From Cyclobacteriaceae bacterium (GTDB taxonomy: Bacteria > Bacteroidota > Bacteroidia > Cytophagales > Cyclobacteriaceae), in assembly GCA_024644875.1 (NCBI GenBank), contig JAHEGY010000014.1, positions 1 through 58,660 on the forward strand: 58,660 nt of DNA, given 5' to 3'. The translations under genes and the position numbers were made by a program. Shown here piece after piece: positions 1 to 8,664 of the stretch (position 1 is the stretch's first letter; the number at the start of each line of letters is the position of its first letter). A model generated the notes under the pieces. That model was not told the origin of the DNA. It saw nothing but the letters and a program-made list of their open reading frames with translations, and made no database searches.

Positions 1-163
1 CCCTGTGAGACATCATACTGTCATCGAACCGCAAGGTATAGGCCCCTTTTTTATTGTCTTTCCATTTGGCAATGGCAGTATTGCCTATATCTGCCTTTAA
101 AGCCTGTGAAAATAATAAGGACCCCCAAAAACACGCAATAAAAATTACTCGATATGTTTTCAT
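1..163 (-). CDS. Polysaccharide deacetylase-like protein, N-terminal fragment
   Basis: The reading frame starts at ATG 163-161 and runs off the left edge after about 54 codons. It begins with a clear signal peptide (MKTYRVIFIACFWGSLLFSQ, cleavage probably near residue 20-24). A segment then reads AKWKDNKKGAYTLRFDDSMM. The FDD after a hydrophobic strand, preceded by 'KWK..KKGAYTL', resembles the first NodB motif of the secreted polysaccharide deacetylases common in Bacteroidota, which remove acyl groups from cell wall or dietary polysaccharides. Only the first motif is visible, so the zinc-binding histidines cannot be checked. The sulfatase gene lies upstream in the same direction, 321 bases away. 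Confidence 0.55.
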   Translation of the reverse strand, partial: MKTYRVIFIACFWGSLLFSQALKADIGNTAIAKWKDNKKGAYTLRFDDSMMSHR

Positions 164-484
164 AACAACTTTGTCATGTTGAAATAATTAAGGTAAACAT
201 TTATCCATTTCTTAACAATAAATGCATATTAATTACTTTTTGATCATTTTAAATAAGTTAAAATATCTGCCACGCTAAAATCCAGATTTTAAGTTTTAAT
301 TAACAGTAATAATCATCCTCTTATACATGTATATTGTGATTTATTTATACTTATATAACCCAATATTCACGTATAAGGACAAATTAGTTTACACGTGCAA
401 AGGAATGATTTTCGCCTGAAAACCATAATTCAATACAAGTGCCAGATTGAATTTGCCATTGAAAATTGATAGTATCATCTAAAT
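164..484. other. Intergenic, AT-rich, upstream of the deacetylase-like gene
   Basis: This 321-base stretch lies between the sulfatase stop and the start of the truncated gene on the same strand. It is strongly AT-rich with no coding-like frame. It should hold the promoter of the deacetylase-like gene, but I find no exact TAnnTTTG box in the right orientation and no convincing terminator for the sulfatase. Confidence 0.5.
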
Positions 485-1918
485 TTAATCCATACTGAAT
501 TTCTTCTGTTCGCTTGCTGAAACCGGGAAAGATTCATTCCAATCCTTCCAGGCCTGGATAAATTGCTGAACCAGCTCAGGATTTTCTTTCGCCAGATCAT
601 CTTCCTCCTGGAGATCATCCTTCAAATTGAATAATTGAACTTCCGATGCAGATGAAAAGATCATTTTCCAATCACCGGCCCTGACCGCCCCTTGATTATG
701 GGTCATCCAGAACAGGGTATCATGGGGTGCTTCCTGCTCCTCCCCTTTAATATAAGGAAGCAGGTTTACACCATCCAGATACAGCTTTGCATCCACATCC
801 CGGTTTGTTGCCGACATAAAGGTGGGGAAAAGGTCCAGTGTGCTGGTGGTCTTATCATAGACTTGTCCTGGATTCAATTCTGCAGGCCAGCGGATAATAA
901 AAGGTTCCCGGTGACCTCCTTCAAATCTCTGGCCTTTATTTCCACGCAGATCACCCGCAGATCCGATCAACGTCAGTGGCCACTCTTCCGGCCAGCCGCG
1001 GTCGTATGAACGCCAGTATGCGGGTCCGTTATCACTTGTGAATGCTACTATAGTATTTTCAGACAGTCCAAGTTCCTCCAGCTTCAGCATGATCTTTCCA
1101 ATATTCTCATCTATCGAGGATACCATACCGGCATAGATCCGGTTGGGTTCATTTTCCAGCTGTTTAAATATCTCCTTGTATTTTATATCCGCCTGCAATG
1201 GGGTATGTGGTGCATTATAGGCCAGGTAGAGAAAAAAAGGTCCTGATTGATGCTTATCAATAAATTCCATGGCATGCCGGGTTAAACGGTCTGTCAGATA
1301 TTCGGCACCTGGTCTGGGAGGTCCCCAGCCATTGGGTTCATCATAAAAATCCGGGCTATCGACACCCAGATAAGTCCCGGTATCGTTTGGATAATAGGCC
1401 CCTTTCCAGTTCATCAGGTCATAGCATTCATCAACGTAAGGTAAAGCTTCCGGGGTAATATTCCATTTCCCAATGTGGCCTGTCACATAACCCGCTTTTT
1501 TCATGACCTGGGGTAAAACTAAGATACTATCAGGTGGCCCCCAGTTATATCGTTGCCAGAGATCAGGATTCCAGTAAACGCCCATCCGTTGTTGGTACCG
1601 TCCTGTCAATAGTGCCACCCGGCTTGGACCACATACAGAACACATGACGTGGGCATCTGTAAAACGTACTCCTTCCCGAGCAAGACGGTCAATATTGGGT
1701 GTGGGTATATTTTTCCCTCCATAACAACCCACATCCCCATAACCAAGGTCATCAACGAGGATCATTAAAATGTTGGGTTGGCCTTCCTCATTTTCTTCCT
1801 GAGATTCTATTATGGAACATCCAGAAATGATGATAAAGATCAAAATAATTGGAAGGAATAAGTATGTAACAGACATGCCAGGGAGTATGGCATCAGTCTT
1901 TTTGGCTTTTAGGAACAT
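485..1918 (-). CDS. Lipoprotein sulfatase (formylglycine-dependent, S1 family)
   Basis: Hydrolyses sulfate esters, most likely of a sulfated glycan, outside the inner membrane. The N-terminal half has LMILVDDLGYGD (metal-binding aspartates) and the sulfatase signature CGPSR at about residues 96-100, where the Cys is converted to formylglycine. A conserved HTPL follows and the C-terminal part has the usual 'RAGDWKMIF' strand. A hydrophobic stretch ending ISGC (Cys 34) is a lipobox, so the protein is probably membrane-anchored. An internal ATG at 1876 would give a more ordinary signal peptide and may be the true start. The 477-residue length is normal for arylsulfatase/GalNAc-6-sulfatase-like members. 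The substrate cannot be read from the sequence. A good promoter lies 150-180 bases upstream. Confidence 0.93.
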   Translation of the reverse strand: MFLKAKKTDAILPGMSVTYLFLPIILIFIIISGCSIIESQEENEEGQPNILMILVDDLGYGDVGCYGGKNIPTPNIDRLAREGVRFTDAHVMCSVCGPSRVALLTGRYQQRMGVYWNPDLWQRYNWGPPDSILVLPQVMKKAGYVTGHIGKWNITPEALPYVDECYDLMNWKGAYYPNDTGTYLGVDSPDFYDEPNGWGPPRPGAEYLTDRLTRHAMEFIDKHQSGPFFLYLAYNAPHTPLQADIKYKEIFKQLENEPNRIYAGMVSSIDENIGKIMLKLEELGLSENTIVAFTSDNGPAYWRSYDRGWPEEWPLTLIGSAGDLRGNKGQRFEGGHREPFIIRWPAELNPGQVYDKTTSTLDLFPTFMSATNRDVDAKLYLDGVNLLPYIKGEEQEAPHDTLFWMTHNQGAVRAGDWKMIFSSASEVQLFNLKDDLQEEDDLAKENPELVQQFIQAWKDWNESFPVSASEQKKFSMD

Positions 1919-2239
1919 GGTATTAAAAATTTCAGTTCGTTAAAAAATATACGGAATGTCTACAATTTAATAATTTTAATTAGGAGTTGATTTAAATCGA
2001 ATAATAATATCTGCTTCCAGCTGTTTATCATATATGGCACATCTGTTTAGAAGGAAGGAGATAGATATTAACAAAGATATTATCTTGTAAGTAAATGACA
2101 ATAAAACAAATGAGAGAGATCTGAATAGATAATAGTATTTACCTTTAGGTCCAATGGTATATAGATCAATGGGATTTGATTTTTTAGCGCTAATAACTTA
2201 TTGATATATCTCTGTAATTCCTAATGATATTCCCATCGA
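1919..2239. other. Intergenic region carrying the sulfatase promoter
   Basis: The 321 bases between the acetyltransferase stop and the sulfatase start contain no coding-like frame. The only feature I can support is the minus-strand promoter at 2072-2101, which would give the sulfatase mRNA a 5' leader of roughly 150 bases. No intrinsic terminator with a T run is evident after the acetyltransferase. Confidence 0.5.
2072..2101 (-). promoter_or_regulatory. Bacteroidota-type promoter for the sulfatase
   Basis: On the minus strand TTG (2101-2099) is followed by 19 bases and then TATCTTTG (2079-2072). This fits the known Bacteroidota sigma-ABfr pattern TTG-N19-21-TAnnTTTG exactly. The predicted start site lies near 2066, about 150 bases before the sulfatase ATG. 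Chance matches are possible in AT-rich DNA, but the paired elements make it a good call. Confidence 0.55.
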
Positions 2240-3421
2240 TCAGATCTTCAGTTTTATCCTGAGTTTTTCCAGACCGCCGGTGATGGTGACAATCAGGAGG
2301 GCAAACAGAAGTGATTTGATGATCCCGACATACCCTGTCCGCAAGAATAAAGGTAGCGAATAGCCAATTATGGCATACACCCCATAGTAAAAGTAGGGTA
2401 CAAGATAGCAGGTTAGGGTGGACCGGCCGGCTGGTCCGATGATGGATGCCCATTTCCGGATGTTCATAATATCAGCCAGAATATACAGCAGACCAAAGCT
2501 GGCAAACCCTATCCCGGCACAAATGGTCGACCATGAAGGGGTGCCACCTATTTTTTTAATGCCCCATTCCGGGCGTGTCAGAATTCCAAAAGCAATGAAT
2601 ACAATGGCCAATGCTCCCATTAAAACCAGGAATTCCCTGACCTTTTCTCTCTCATTTAATTTGACATAGAGCGCCGAGGCAAGTAAGCCACAAGCTACAA
2701 GCACATAGTTGGAGGCAGGAATTATGAACTTTAAATCGGGAAATCCAGTAAAAGGCTTAATCTCTTGCTGAATATTCAGAAACAGAAATGCAAGCGTGAG
2801 TAGCACCAACCATATTAGTCGGCTCCTGACGAGAAGATAAAGGGTAGAGACCATCAGATAGGCCCATCCAATCAATCCAAGAATACCCCACCAATGTGGC
2901 CTCATCCATTGAGGATCTTCCACCGATCCTCCTGTATAGACCACAGCCAGGTATATGAGTATTATAATGCCAAGCACCTTCATTACCCACTCGGGTATCT
3001 TTTTAAAAGCTTTTCCATCCGGATACATGTTCCAGATCAATACAAAAGCTGTTGCCATCAGGATCTGGTATATGGGTTTGCTAATCGATAAAAGTTCCCT
3101 GTTGATATTCTCCAGGTTTACCATGAAGAAGCCCATCACGATCAGGGCCAGACTTCGGCTTAAGATATGCTGAAAAATCTGAAGATCAGAATCCCCCTTC
3201 TTTCTCCTGGCCTTAAAAGCAAAGGGAATTGATAAACCAACGATGAACAAGAATAAAGGGAAAATGATATCAGCGAAACCCAGTCTGTCCTCGCCCCGGG
3301 CTGCATGACCTAGCCACTCCGGAATTTCTCTCAATGTCCAGAGATCGTTGACAAAAATCATGAAATACATGGTCAGTGCCCTGATGATATCAATCGATGC
3401 AATTCTATTCTTTGGAATCAT
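2240..3421 (-). CDS. HGSNAT/NagX-like membrane acetyltransferase (DUF5009/DUF1624 type)
   Basis: A polytopic membrane protein of 393 residues with about ten to eleven hydrophobic segments. The start '[20 protein letters not shown]' followed by [25 protein letters not shown] matches the family of human heparan-alpha-glucosaminide N-acetyltransferase. The active-site histidine there corresponds to His 39 here. Family members move acetyl groups across a membrane onto amino sugars; bacterial relatives (NagX/YeiB-like) are linked to GlcNAc or glycan use. The ATG overlaps the end of the arsenite exporter gene by 17 bases, so the two are probably translationally coupled. The sulfatase downstream suggests a glycan role, but the ACR3 link suggests otherwise. 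The substrate is not known. Confidence 0.85.
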   Translation of the reverse strand: MIPKNRIASIDIIRALTMYFMIFVNDLWTLREIPEWLGHAARGEDRLGFADIIFPLFLFIVGLSIPFAFKARRKKGDSDLQIFQHILSRSLALIVMGFFMVNLENINRELLSISKPIYQILMATAFVLIWNMYPDGKAFKKIPEWVMKVLGIIILIYLAVVYTGGSVEDPQWMRPHWWGILGLIGWAYLMVSTLYLLVRSRLIWLVLLTLAFLFLNIQQEIKPFTGFPDLKFIIPASNYVLVACGLLASALYVKLNEREKVREFLVLMGALAIVFIAFGILTRPEWGIKKIGGTPSWSTICAGIGFASFGLLYILADIMNIRKWASIIGPAGRSTLTCYLVPYFYYGVYAIIGYSLPLFLRTGYVGIIKSLLFALLIVTITGGLEKLRIKLKI

Positions 3422-4454
3422 AATATTTCTTTTTTAACCAGAAGGCTACCCTGACCAGCAGGATCAATGCCGGCACTTCCACCAATGGGCCCACCACGCC
3501 GGCAAATGCCTGGCCTGAATTCAGCCCAAAAACAGCAATGGCAACCGCTATGGCCAGTTCAAAATTATTTCCGGCAGCTGTAAAAGAAATGGAGGTGTTT
3601 ATATCATATTTTGCACCCAATCCTTTACTAAGGAAAAATCCGATCAGGAACATTACAGCAAAATAAATCAGTAGTGGAACGGCAATCCTGACAACATCCA
3701 TGGGGATGTTTACAATCAATTCCCCTTTCAAGGAGAACATGATCACGATAGTGAACAGGAGCGCGATCAAAGTAATTGGTGAAATTGTTGGAATAAATTT
3801 TGTTTTATACCATTCCTCGTCCTTAATTCTTACCAGTATCAGCCTACTCAATAATCCAGCTAAAAATGGAATCCCAAGGTAAATGGCCACGCTTTCAGCT
3901 ATGATCAGTATAGAGATGTCCACGATTGCCCCTTCATACCCAAAGAGTGCAGGAATTTTAGTGACGAACAACCAGGCATAAAAACTATAGGCAAATACCT
4001 GGAAAATGCTGTTTAAAGCTACAAGTCCGGCGCCATATTCGCTGCTTCCATCAGCCAGGTCGTTCCATACCAGTACCATGGCAATACATCTGGCTAATCC
4101 AATAAGGATCAAGCCCACCATATAATCAGGATAATCCTCGAGAAATAAATGTGCCAGGATAAACATTAATATCGGGCCGATAATCCAGTTCAATACCAGG
4201 GAAAGGGATAATACCTTGACATTTTTAAACACACTGGGCAGGAGTTTGTAATTCACTTTTGCCAGGGGTGGGTACATCATCAGGATCAAGCCAATCGCTA
4301 TAGGGATATTGGTGGTACCGCTGCTCATGGCATCTATTTTCGCAGCAAAACCAGGAGAAAAGTATCCCAGGCCAACCCCAAGTCCCATGGCAAGGAATAT
4401 CCACAAGGTCAGATACTGATCCAGGAAAGAAAGCCGCTTTCTGGTATTTCTCAT
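3405..4454 (-). CDS. acr3: ACR3-family arsenite efflux transporter
   Basis: A ten-helix inner-membrane carrier exporting As(III), or Sb(III), with the proton motive force. The 349-residue length is typical. The hallmark [18 protein letters not shown] contains the cysteine essential in characterised Acr3 proteins, and '[10 protein letters not shown]' near the C-terminus carries the conserved glutamate. The N-terminal '[20 protein letters not shown]' is also typical. No arsR, arsC or arsM gene lies next to it. The downstream acetyltransferase overlaps it by 17 bases, so they form a two-gene operon. A short palindrome of ArsR type lies about 115 bases upstream. Confidence 0.95.
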   Translation of the reverse strand: MRNTRKRLSFLDQYLTLWIFLAMGLGVGLGYFSPGFAAKIDAMSSGTTNIPIAIGLILMMYPPLAKVNYKLLPSVFKNVKVLSLSLVLNWIIGPILMFILAHLFLEDYPDYMVGLILIGLARCIAMVLVWNDLADGSSEYGAGLVALNSIFQVFAYSFYAWLFVTKIPALFGYEGAIVDISILIIAESVAIYLGIPFLAGLLSRLILVRIKDEEWYKTKFIPTISPITLIALLFTIVIMFSLKGELIVNIPMDVVRIAVPLLIYFAVMFLIGFFLSKGLGAKYDINTSISFTAAGNNFELAIAVAIAVFGLNSGQAFAGVVGPLVEVPALILLVRVAFWLKKKYYDSKE

Positions 4455-4566
4455 TTGGGATTTTATTTTCAGTGATTTTGTTATACCTGTATTCGGTTAC
4501 AGTTCCTTGAAAAAAAGGTCAGCCCCGGATACGGGTTCCCGAAGATAAATAAATTCAAAGATTTAA

Positions 4567-4580
4567 GTCAATATTTTGAC
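4567..4580. promoter_or_regulatory. Possible ArsR-type operator
   Basis: A perfect inverted repeat GTCAA-TATT-TTGAC sits upstream of the arsenite exporter start. ArsR/SmtB-family repressors bind short inverted repeats with TCAA/TTGA arms, so its position and form suit arsenic-responsive control. The arms are only 5 bases and no arsR gene is in the window, so this is tentative. Confidence 0.35.
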
Positions 4581-4694
4581 ATTTCTCCGGATCAAATGAA
4601 AATATTTTCTGGGATTAATGGTGTGGCTATCACATATGAAATCTTTTCAGTTATGGTGATTTAATCTGTCCGCTGGAATAATTCAGGTATTGCA

Positions 4695-5036
4695 CTAATC
4701 AATCCAACCGGGTTTGTTTTTTGTTTCGACAAACATGCTATCAGGATTGAAATGTAGATTTTCCACACTTAGCTCAACATCCATTTCATCCATCCAGCTA
4801 TGAAGTTCAGATAAAAGCTCCTGCGTTTTACCCTGTTCTATCTCACTTAAGTTTTTCGTCTCGCCAATATCTTCCTTAAGATTGTATAATTCAATGTTAT
4901 GACCCGGGATATATTCGTGATTGGTTTCAAACCGGTCACCAAAAAACTCAATCAGCTTATAATCCCCCTTATGGATGCTTGCACAGGGTGTTAAGCCCCA
5001 CCTAAGATCATAAAAAGGATAATACTGAAAGATTAA
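4695..5036 (-). pseudogene. C-terminal remnant of a second sulfatase
   Basis: The minus strand is open from 5036 to a TAG at 4695-4697, about 113 codons without a start codon at the upstream end. The reading YYPFYDLRWGLTPCASIHKGDYKLIEFF, followed by 'NIELYNLKEDIGETKNLSE', is the standard C-terminal block of S1 sulfatases (cf. RAGDWKMIF and LFNLKDDLQEEDDLA in the intact sulfatase nearby). An in-frame TGA at 5037-5039 and unrelated AT-rich sequence follow, so the catalytic N-terminal 350 or so residues are gone. The remaining frame has no stops, suggesting a fairly recent deletion. It is not a functional enzyme. Confidence 0.8.
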
Positions 5037-5174
5037 TCATATTAAATAGGATTTCAGAAAAATTAAATTGATGCGAATTCAACTATATTCAATATTTGTT
5101 TTTACCTTTCGAGATCCCCAAAAATTTATTTATTAAAAATTCATTAAAACCAACCTCGAAATATACTAAACAAG

Positions 5175-6191
5175 ATGCGGAACAAATTAAGTTTAATTCC
5201 TCTGATCCTACTTCTATTTAATAACGTGAATGCTGAGGATCTGTATCAGAAAGCGAATTCATTCTTAAATTCCCTCTCAGATGATCTTAAATCAAAAACT
5301 CATTATAACCTGGAAGATCCTGAAAGATTCAATATCCACTTTGTTCCAATAGCAAGAAAAGGAGCCAGTTTTCATGACTTCAACGATGAACAGAAAAAGC
5401 TTGCCCTAGACCTGTTAAAGGCTTCCTTAAGCAATGAGGGATTCAGAAAATCCACTGAGATCATTGAACTGGAAAAAGTCCTGATCGTAGTGGAGAATAA
5501 TCAGTACAAAATGCCGGATGGCAGCCCGATGAGGGACCCGTTAAATTATTATCTCTGGATTTTCGGCGATCCATCTAAGGATAATTTCTGGGGTTGGCGC
5601 TTTGAAGGGCATCATCTCTCATTGAGTTTTACCTCCAATAATAATCAGATCGTTTCATCTACCCCCTCCTTTTTGGGGTCAAATCCCGCTATTGTCAATG
5701 TAGATGGGTTTGATCATCGGGAAGTATTGAAATCAGAAACTGATCTTGGATTTAAGCTGGTGAATTCTCTTAATAAAGAACAATTGGCACTTACTCTATT
5801 TTCTGACACGGCTCCGAAAGAGATTATTACCAGAAACAACAGAAAAGTAGAAAATATCGATCCCAGGGGGATAGGCTATGCTCAGCTTAATGACAAGCAG
5901 AAAGAAATGTTCCTGGATCTTTTGAACGTTTACATAAATAACTATGAGGATGGTTATTCCGAAACCTTTAGAAAAAGAATCCAGCAGGCTGGTGTAGAGA
6001 ACCTTTCATTTGCCTGGGCCGGGAGTTTAAAACCCGGCGCTGGTCATTATTATCGTATCCAGGGGCCCATGTTACTTATTGAATATGACAATATTCAAAA
6101 TAATGCCAATCATGTGCATTCCGTGGTTCGGGATCTATCGAATGATTTTGGTGAGGATCTGTTGAAAGCACATTATCAGGATTCGCACTAG
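5175..6191 (+). CDS. Secreted DUF3500 protein
   Basis: A 338-residue protein with a Sec signal peptide (about residues 1-20, ending VNA-ED). The rest matches DUF3500: FGDPSKDNFWGWRFEGHHLSLSFT in the middle, 'STPSFLGSNPA', and near the C-terminus 'FAWAGSLKPGAGHYYRIQGPMLLIEYDN'. The conserved His/Glu/Trp pattern (W-x-FEGHH; GHYYRIQGP) suggests an enzyme or ligand binder, but no reaction is established to my knowledge. Family members are often secreted and lie near catabolic genes in Bacteroidota and Planctomycetes. It is transcribed alone and converges on the lyase gene. Confidence 0.85.
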   Translation: MRNKLSLIPLILLLFNNVNAEDLYQKANSFLNSLSDDLKSKTHYNLEDPERFNIHFVPIARKGASFHDFNDEQKKLALDLLKASLSNEGFRKSTEIIELEKVLIVVENNQYKMPDGSPMRDPLNYYLWIFGDPSKDNFWGWRFEGHHLSLSFTSNNNQIVSSTPSFLGSNPAIVNVDGFDHREVLKSETDLGFKLVNSLNKEQLALTLFSDTAPKEIITRNNRKVENIDPRGIGYAQLNDKQKEMFLDLLNVYINNYEDGYSETFRKRIQQAGVENLSFAWAGSLKPGAGHYYRIQGPMLLIEYDNIQNNANHVHSVVRDLSNDFGEDLLKAHYQDSH

Positions 6192-6321
6192 CAGGGAACC
6201 TGTATTGTTTTCACTATAATTTGTATTGTTTTTTAAAATAAGATCAACTCCGAATCTATGTTTAAATCCCTGTTTATTTTGTAAAGAGTTTATCAGAATG
6301 CCGCTTCCTCAAACTGAAAAC

Positions 6322-6363
6322 AAAAAAAGCCGCAGAGATACCATGAAACTGGCATCCACGGCC
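6322..6363 (-). terminator. Intrinsic terminator of the tryptophanase-like gene
   Basis: Starting 19 bases after the stop codon on the minus strand, a hairpin pairs GCCG with CGGC and GATGCCA with TGGTATC (one G-U pair) around a 6-base loop, and is followed by seven T residues. This is a classic rho-independent terminator in the direction of the lyase gene. Confidence 0.75.
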
Positions 6364-6381
6364 TTAAATCACATGTCAAAA

Positions 6382-7830
6382 TTATAAAGATTCTCCAAAG
6401 TCTTCCTTGAACTTGGCGATCAGCTTTTGCGGCCAATCTGAAGTTGGTGCCAGACGGCCCATGAAGAACCGTAGTACCGGTGGTTCATCCACGAATTTCA
6501 ATCCGCCTACAAGCTCCCTGTTCTGATACAGCCAGTTCACCCGGTCAATCAGGTATTCGGTTTGAGATAAGGTAAATACCCTTCTCGGGAAAGCCAGACG
6601 CAGCAATTCCACATCCGCCAGGATATCATTCCCATGCTCGTCACGTACACTGGATATGGTTCCTCTCTCCATACCACGACAACCTGAAACGATAAACAAT
6701 GCAGCTGCTAATGCACCGGCAGGATATTCTTCCTGGGGAACATGGGACAAGAAATCTTTGGCATCAACATGACATCCCAGGGCACCGGCTGGCATTACCA
6801 CTGGAATACCTAAAGAATCAAGCTTTTCTACTGCAAATTTAATGAAGGAAGGAGACTGATTGATTACAGTTTCATCCGTCGTTTCATATAGTCCAACAGC
6901 CATAGCTTCTATTTCCCGGACAGACATACCCCCGTAGGTCAGGAATCCCTCATACAATGGAACCAGGTCACGCATTTTCAGGAAAAGATCATTATCGTCT
7001 GTACAGATGCCTCCTCCACGAGTTGAACTTACCTTGCGACTCGAGAAATAAACCAGTTCGGAAAGGCCGGTCATGGTGTGCAGGATCTCCTTGATGCTGG
7101 CATCCTTAAATTCTTCTTCCCGTTGTTTAATAAAGTAAGCGTTTTCCCCGATTAGACTGGCATCCAATACAACCATAAGCCCATGCTCATCTGCTATTTC
7201 ACGGACTTCCCGCATATTTTGAATGGAGAAAGGCTGGCCACCGATAAGGTTTGTGGAGGCTTCCATACGGATGAATGCCACACGATCCTTACCATATTCG
7301 GCAATCACGTCTCTCAATTTCTGAATATCAATATTCCCTTTAAAGAGAAAATCGCTTTTTATTTTCAATGCTTCATCCGTATAGATCTCAAGTACCTTTC
7401 CACCATTGATCTCCATATGCTCCTTGGTAGTTGTAAAATGGTAGTTCATTGGTATCACATCCCCTTCTTTTATAAAAACCTGGGATATGATATTCTCAGC
7501 TGCGCGGCCCTGGTGCACCGGAAGGAGCAACTTTTTATTGAATACCTCCTGCAGAGCACTTTCCATTCTATAGAAACTTTGCGAACCAGCGTAGGCATCA
7601 TCAGCTTGTAACATGGAAGAGACCTGGTTGTCACTCATGGCGTTGGTACCGCTATCTGTGAGCATATCCAGGAAGATGTCCTTTGTGTTCAGCAAAAAAG
7701 TATTGTAGCCGCCTTCCTCGATTGCCTCAAAACGCTCTTCGATCGGCTTTAAAAATAATTTCTGAACAATTCTTACTTTGTGAAGTTCGACAGGCAGTTC
7801 CTGGCCGCTAAAAAATTTTATTGTTTTCAT
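6382..7830 (-). CDS. Beta-eliminating lyase, divergent tryptophanase-family PLP enzyme
   Basis: A fold-type I PLP enzyme of 482 residues in the tryptophanase/tyrosine phenol-lyase family, which split an aromatic amino acid into the free ring compound, pyruvate and ammonia. Family blocks are present: SGTNAMSDNQ, 'DDAYAGSQSF', HQGRAAEN, GGQPFSIQNM, ENAYFIKQRE, FLTYGG, 'LLRLAFPRR' (carboxylate-binding Arg) and LRFFMGRL. The PLP lysine block reads SSRKVSSTRGGG (Lys 266) instead of the usual SAKKD-nMGG. The arginine four residues into FDA-x-R, which contacts the PLP phenolate, is Leu 226 here (DASL). These changes argue for a paralogue with altered chemistry rather than standard TnaA. I see no TnaC-like leader. 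It is monocistronic with a good terminator. Confidence 0.8.
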   Translation of the reverse strand: MKTIKFFSGQELPVELHKVRIVQKLFLKPIEERFEAIEEGGYNTFLLNTKDIFLDMLTDSGTNAMSDNQVSSMLQADDAYAGSQSFYRMESALQEVFNKKLLLPVHQGRAAENIISQVFIKEGDVIPMNYHFTTTKEHMEINGGKVLEIYTDEALKIKSDFLFKGNIDIQKLRDVIAEYGKDRVAFIRMEASTNLIGGQPFSIQNMREVREIADEHGLMVVLDASLIGENAYFIKQREEEFKDASIKEILHTMTGLSELVYFSSRKVSSTRGGGICTDDNDLFLKMRDLVPLYEGFLTYGGMSVREIEAMAVGLYETTDETVINQSPSFIKFAVEKLDSLGIPVVMPAGALGCHVDAKDFLSHVPQEEYPAGALAAALFIVSGCRGMERGTISSVRDEHGNDILADVELLRLAFPRRVFTLSQTEYLIDRVNWLYQNRELVGGLKFVDEPPVLRFFMGRLAPTSDWPQKLIAKFKEDFGESL

Positions 7831-8144
7831 GAATGTTTATATTATAGTTAATGATGACAAAATAAATACAATATGAAAATGTTATTCCTTTACTGTAGTA
7901 TCTAATTCTTATCTTTAAAAGTTGTCGAATTTCTATCTAAAAAATACTCAGTGATGGTTTCATTCGACTTTTGTAAAAAATTTTCTCAAATATGGACATT
8001 ATTTAATTAAGAAGATATTTTAAGAATGGGTTTTTATCAATTTAATAGTAGATTTTAATCAATAACAGCACTGAAAATCTCATAATTTAGCATGAAAAGG
8101 CGAGATAACTGTTTTTTGCCATAAATCCTGAATATAATCTCGCC
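7831..8144. other. Intergenic region upstream of the lyase
   Basis: These 314 bases hold no coding-like frame. Visible features are the FmdB terminator hairpin (8097-8146) and a separated inverted repeat GTCGAAT (7924-7930) / ATTCGAC (7962-7968), which could be an operator or mRNA hairpin for the lyase gene. I searched for a short upstream ORF with Trp codons like tnaC and did not find one. Confidence 0.4.
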
Positions 8145-8146
8145 TT
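8097..8146 (-). terminator. Hairpin terminator overlapping the FmdB stop codon
   Basis: A perfect 10-base inverted repeat AAGGCGAGAT (8097-8106) / ATCTCGCCTT (8137-8146) flanks a 30-base loop. On the minus strand the stem begins inside the FmdB stop codon and ends in TTTT. The long loop and short T run make it a weaker terminator than the one at 6322-6363. Confidence 0.5.
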
Positions 8147-8423
8147 AGCTTTTAGTATCCTTGTTAGATCCGGGTTTTTTGGATATATCCTTTTTTGAGG
8201 AATCACTCTTTACAGATTCTTTCACAGGTGATTCCTCCTTTTCTTTACGGCTTTTACTACGTCCAACACTATCAAAGCCAATAAGGGCAGGCAGGGATAG
8301 CATTTTTTTCATTTGCGTGTTACAATCCTCACAGAGGATCTCAATTTTCCCGATTTCACTGACCGAATGTTGTACCTCTTTAACCGTGCCGCATATTGAA
8401 CATTCGTAATCGTATAATGGCAT
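8145..8423 (-). CDS. FmdB-family zinc ribbon protein
   Basis: A 92-residue protein starting MPLYDYECSICG, with a second CEDC pair about 24 residues later (CxxC...CxxC), the hallmark of the FmdB/CxxC putative regulatory family. 'MKKMLSLPALIGFDSVGRSK' resembles the conserved end of the zinc ribbon domain. The last 35 residues are a charged Lys/Ser-rich tail. The family is named for a proposed regulator of formamidase; its real role in Bacteroidota is unclear. It has a well-formed promoter just upstream and its own hairpin terminator. Confidence 0.88.
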   Translation of the reverse strand: MPLYDYECSICGTVKEVQHSVSEIGKIEILCEDCNTQMKKMLSLPALIGFDSVGRSKSRKEKEESPVKESVKSDSSKKDISKKPGSNKDTKS

Positions 8424-8452
8424 AATCTGCTAAATTTAATTCAAATATCCTG

Positions 8453-8485
8453 CAAAGATATGTGCATCAGACACAAAGCTCCAAA
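8453..8485 (-). promoter_or_regulatory. Bacteroidota-type promoter for the FmdB gene
   Basis: On the minus strand TTTG (8485-8482), 21 bases, then TATCTTTG (8460-8453) match the Bacteroidota consensus at both elements. The predicted start near 8447 gives a leader of about 25 bases before the ATG at 8423. Confidence 0.6.
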
Positions 8486-8664
8486 TCATAAGCCTATATT
8501 GACTGTAAATTATCATGTATTGTTAAACCGAACAACCTGGAATAAAGGAAATATTTCATTTTAAAAAACATATAAGGGTTCAATATAGACTTTAAATAAA
8601 TATCCAGCTACATTTATAGTAGGATTTTTTACATTGTTAGATTCGGGATAAACATTTTTTAATT

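Noticed and set aside
692-1009. Plus-strand open frame inside the sulfatase gene
   Set aside because: It is antisense to a conserved coding region and its translation resembles nothing; the same holds for the other opposite-strand frames over real genes.
7831-8144. TnaC-like leader peptide before the tryptophanase-like gene
   Set aside because: No short frame with a Trp codon and suitable spacing was found on the minus strand.
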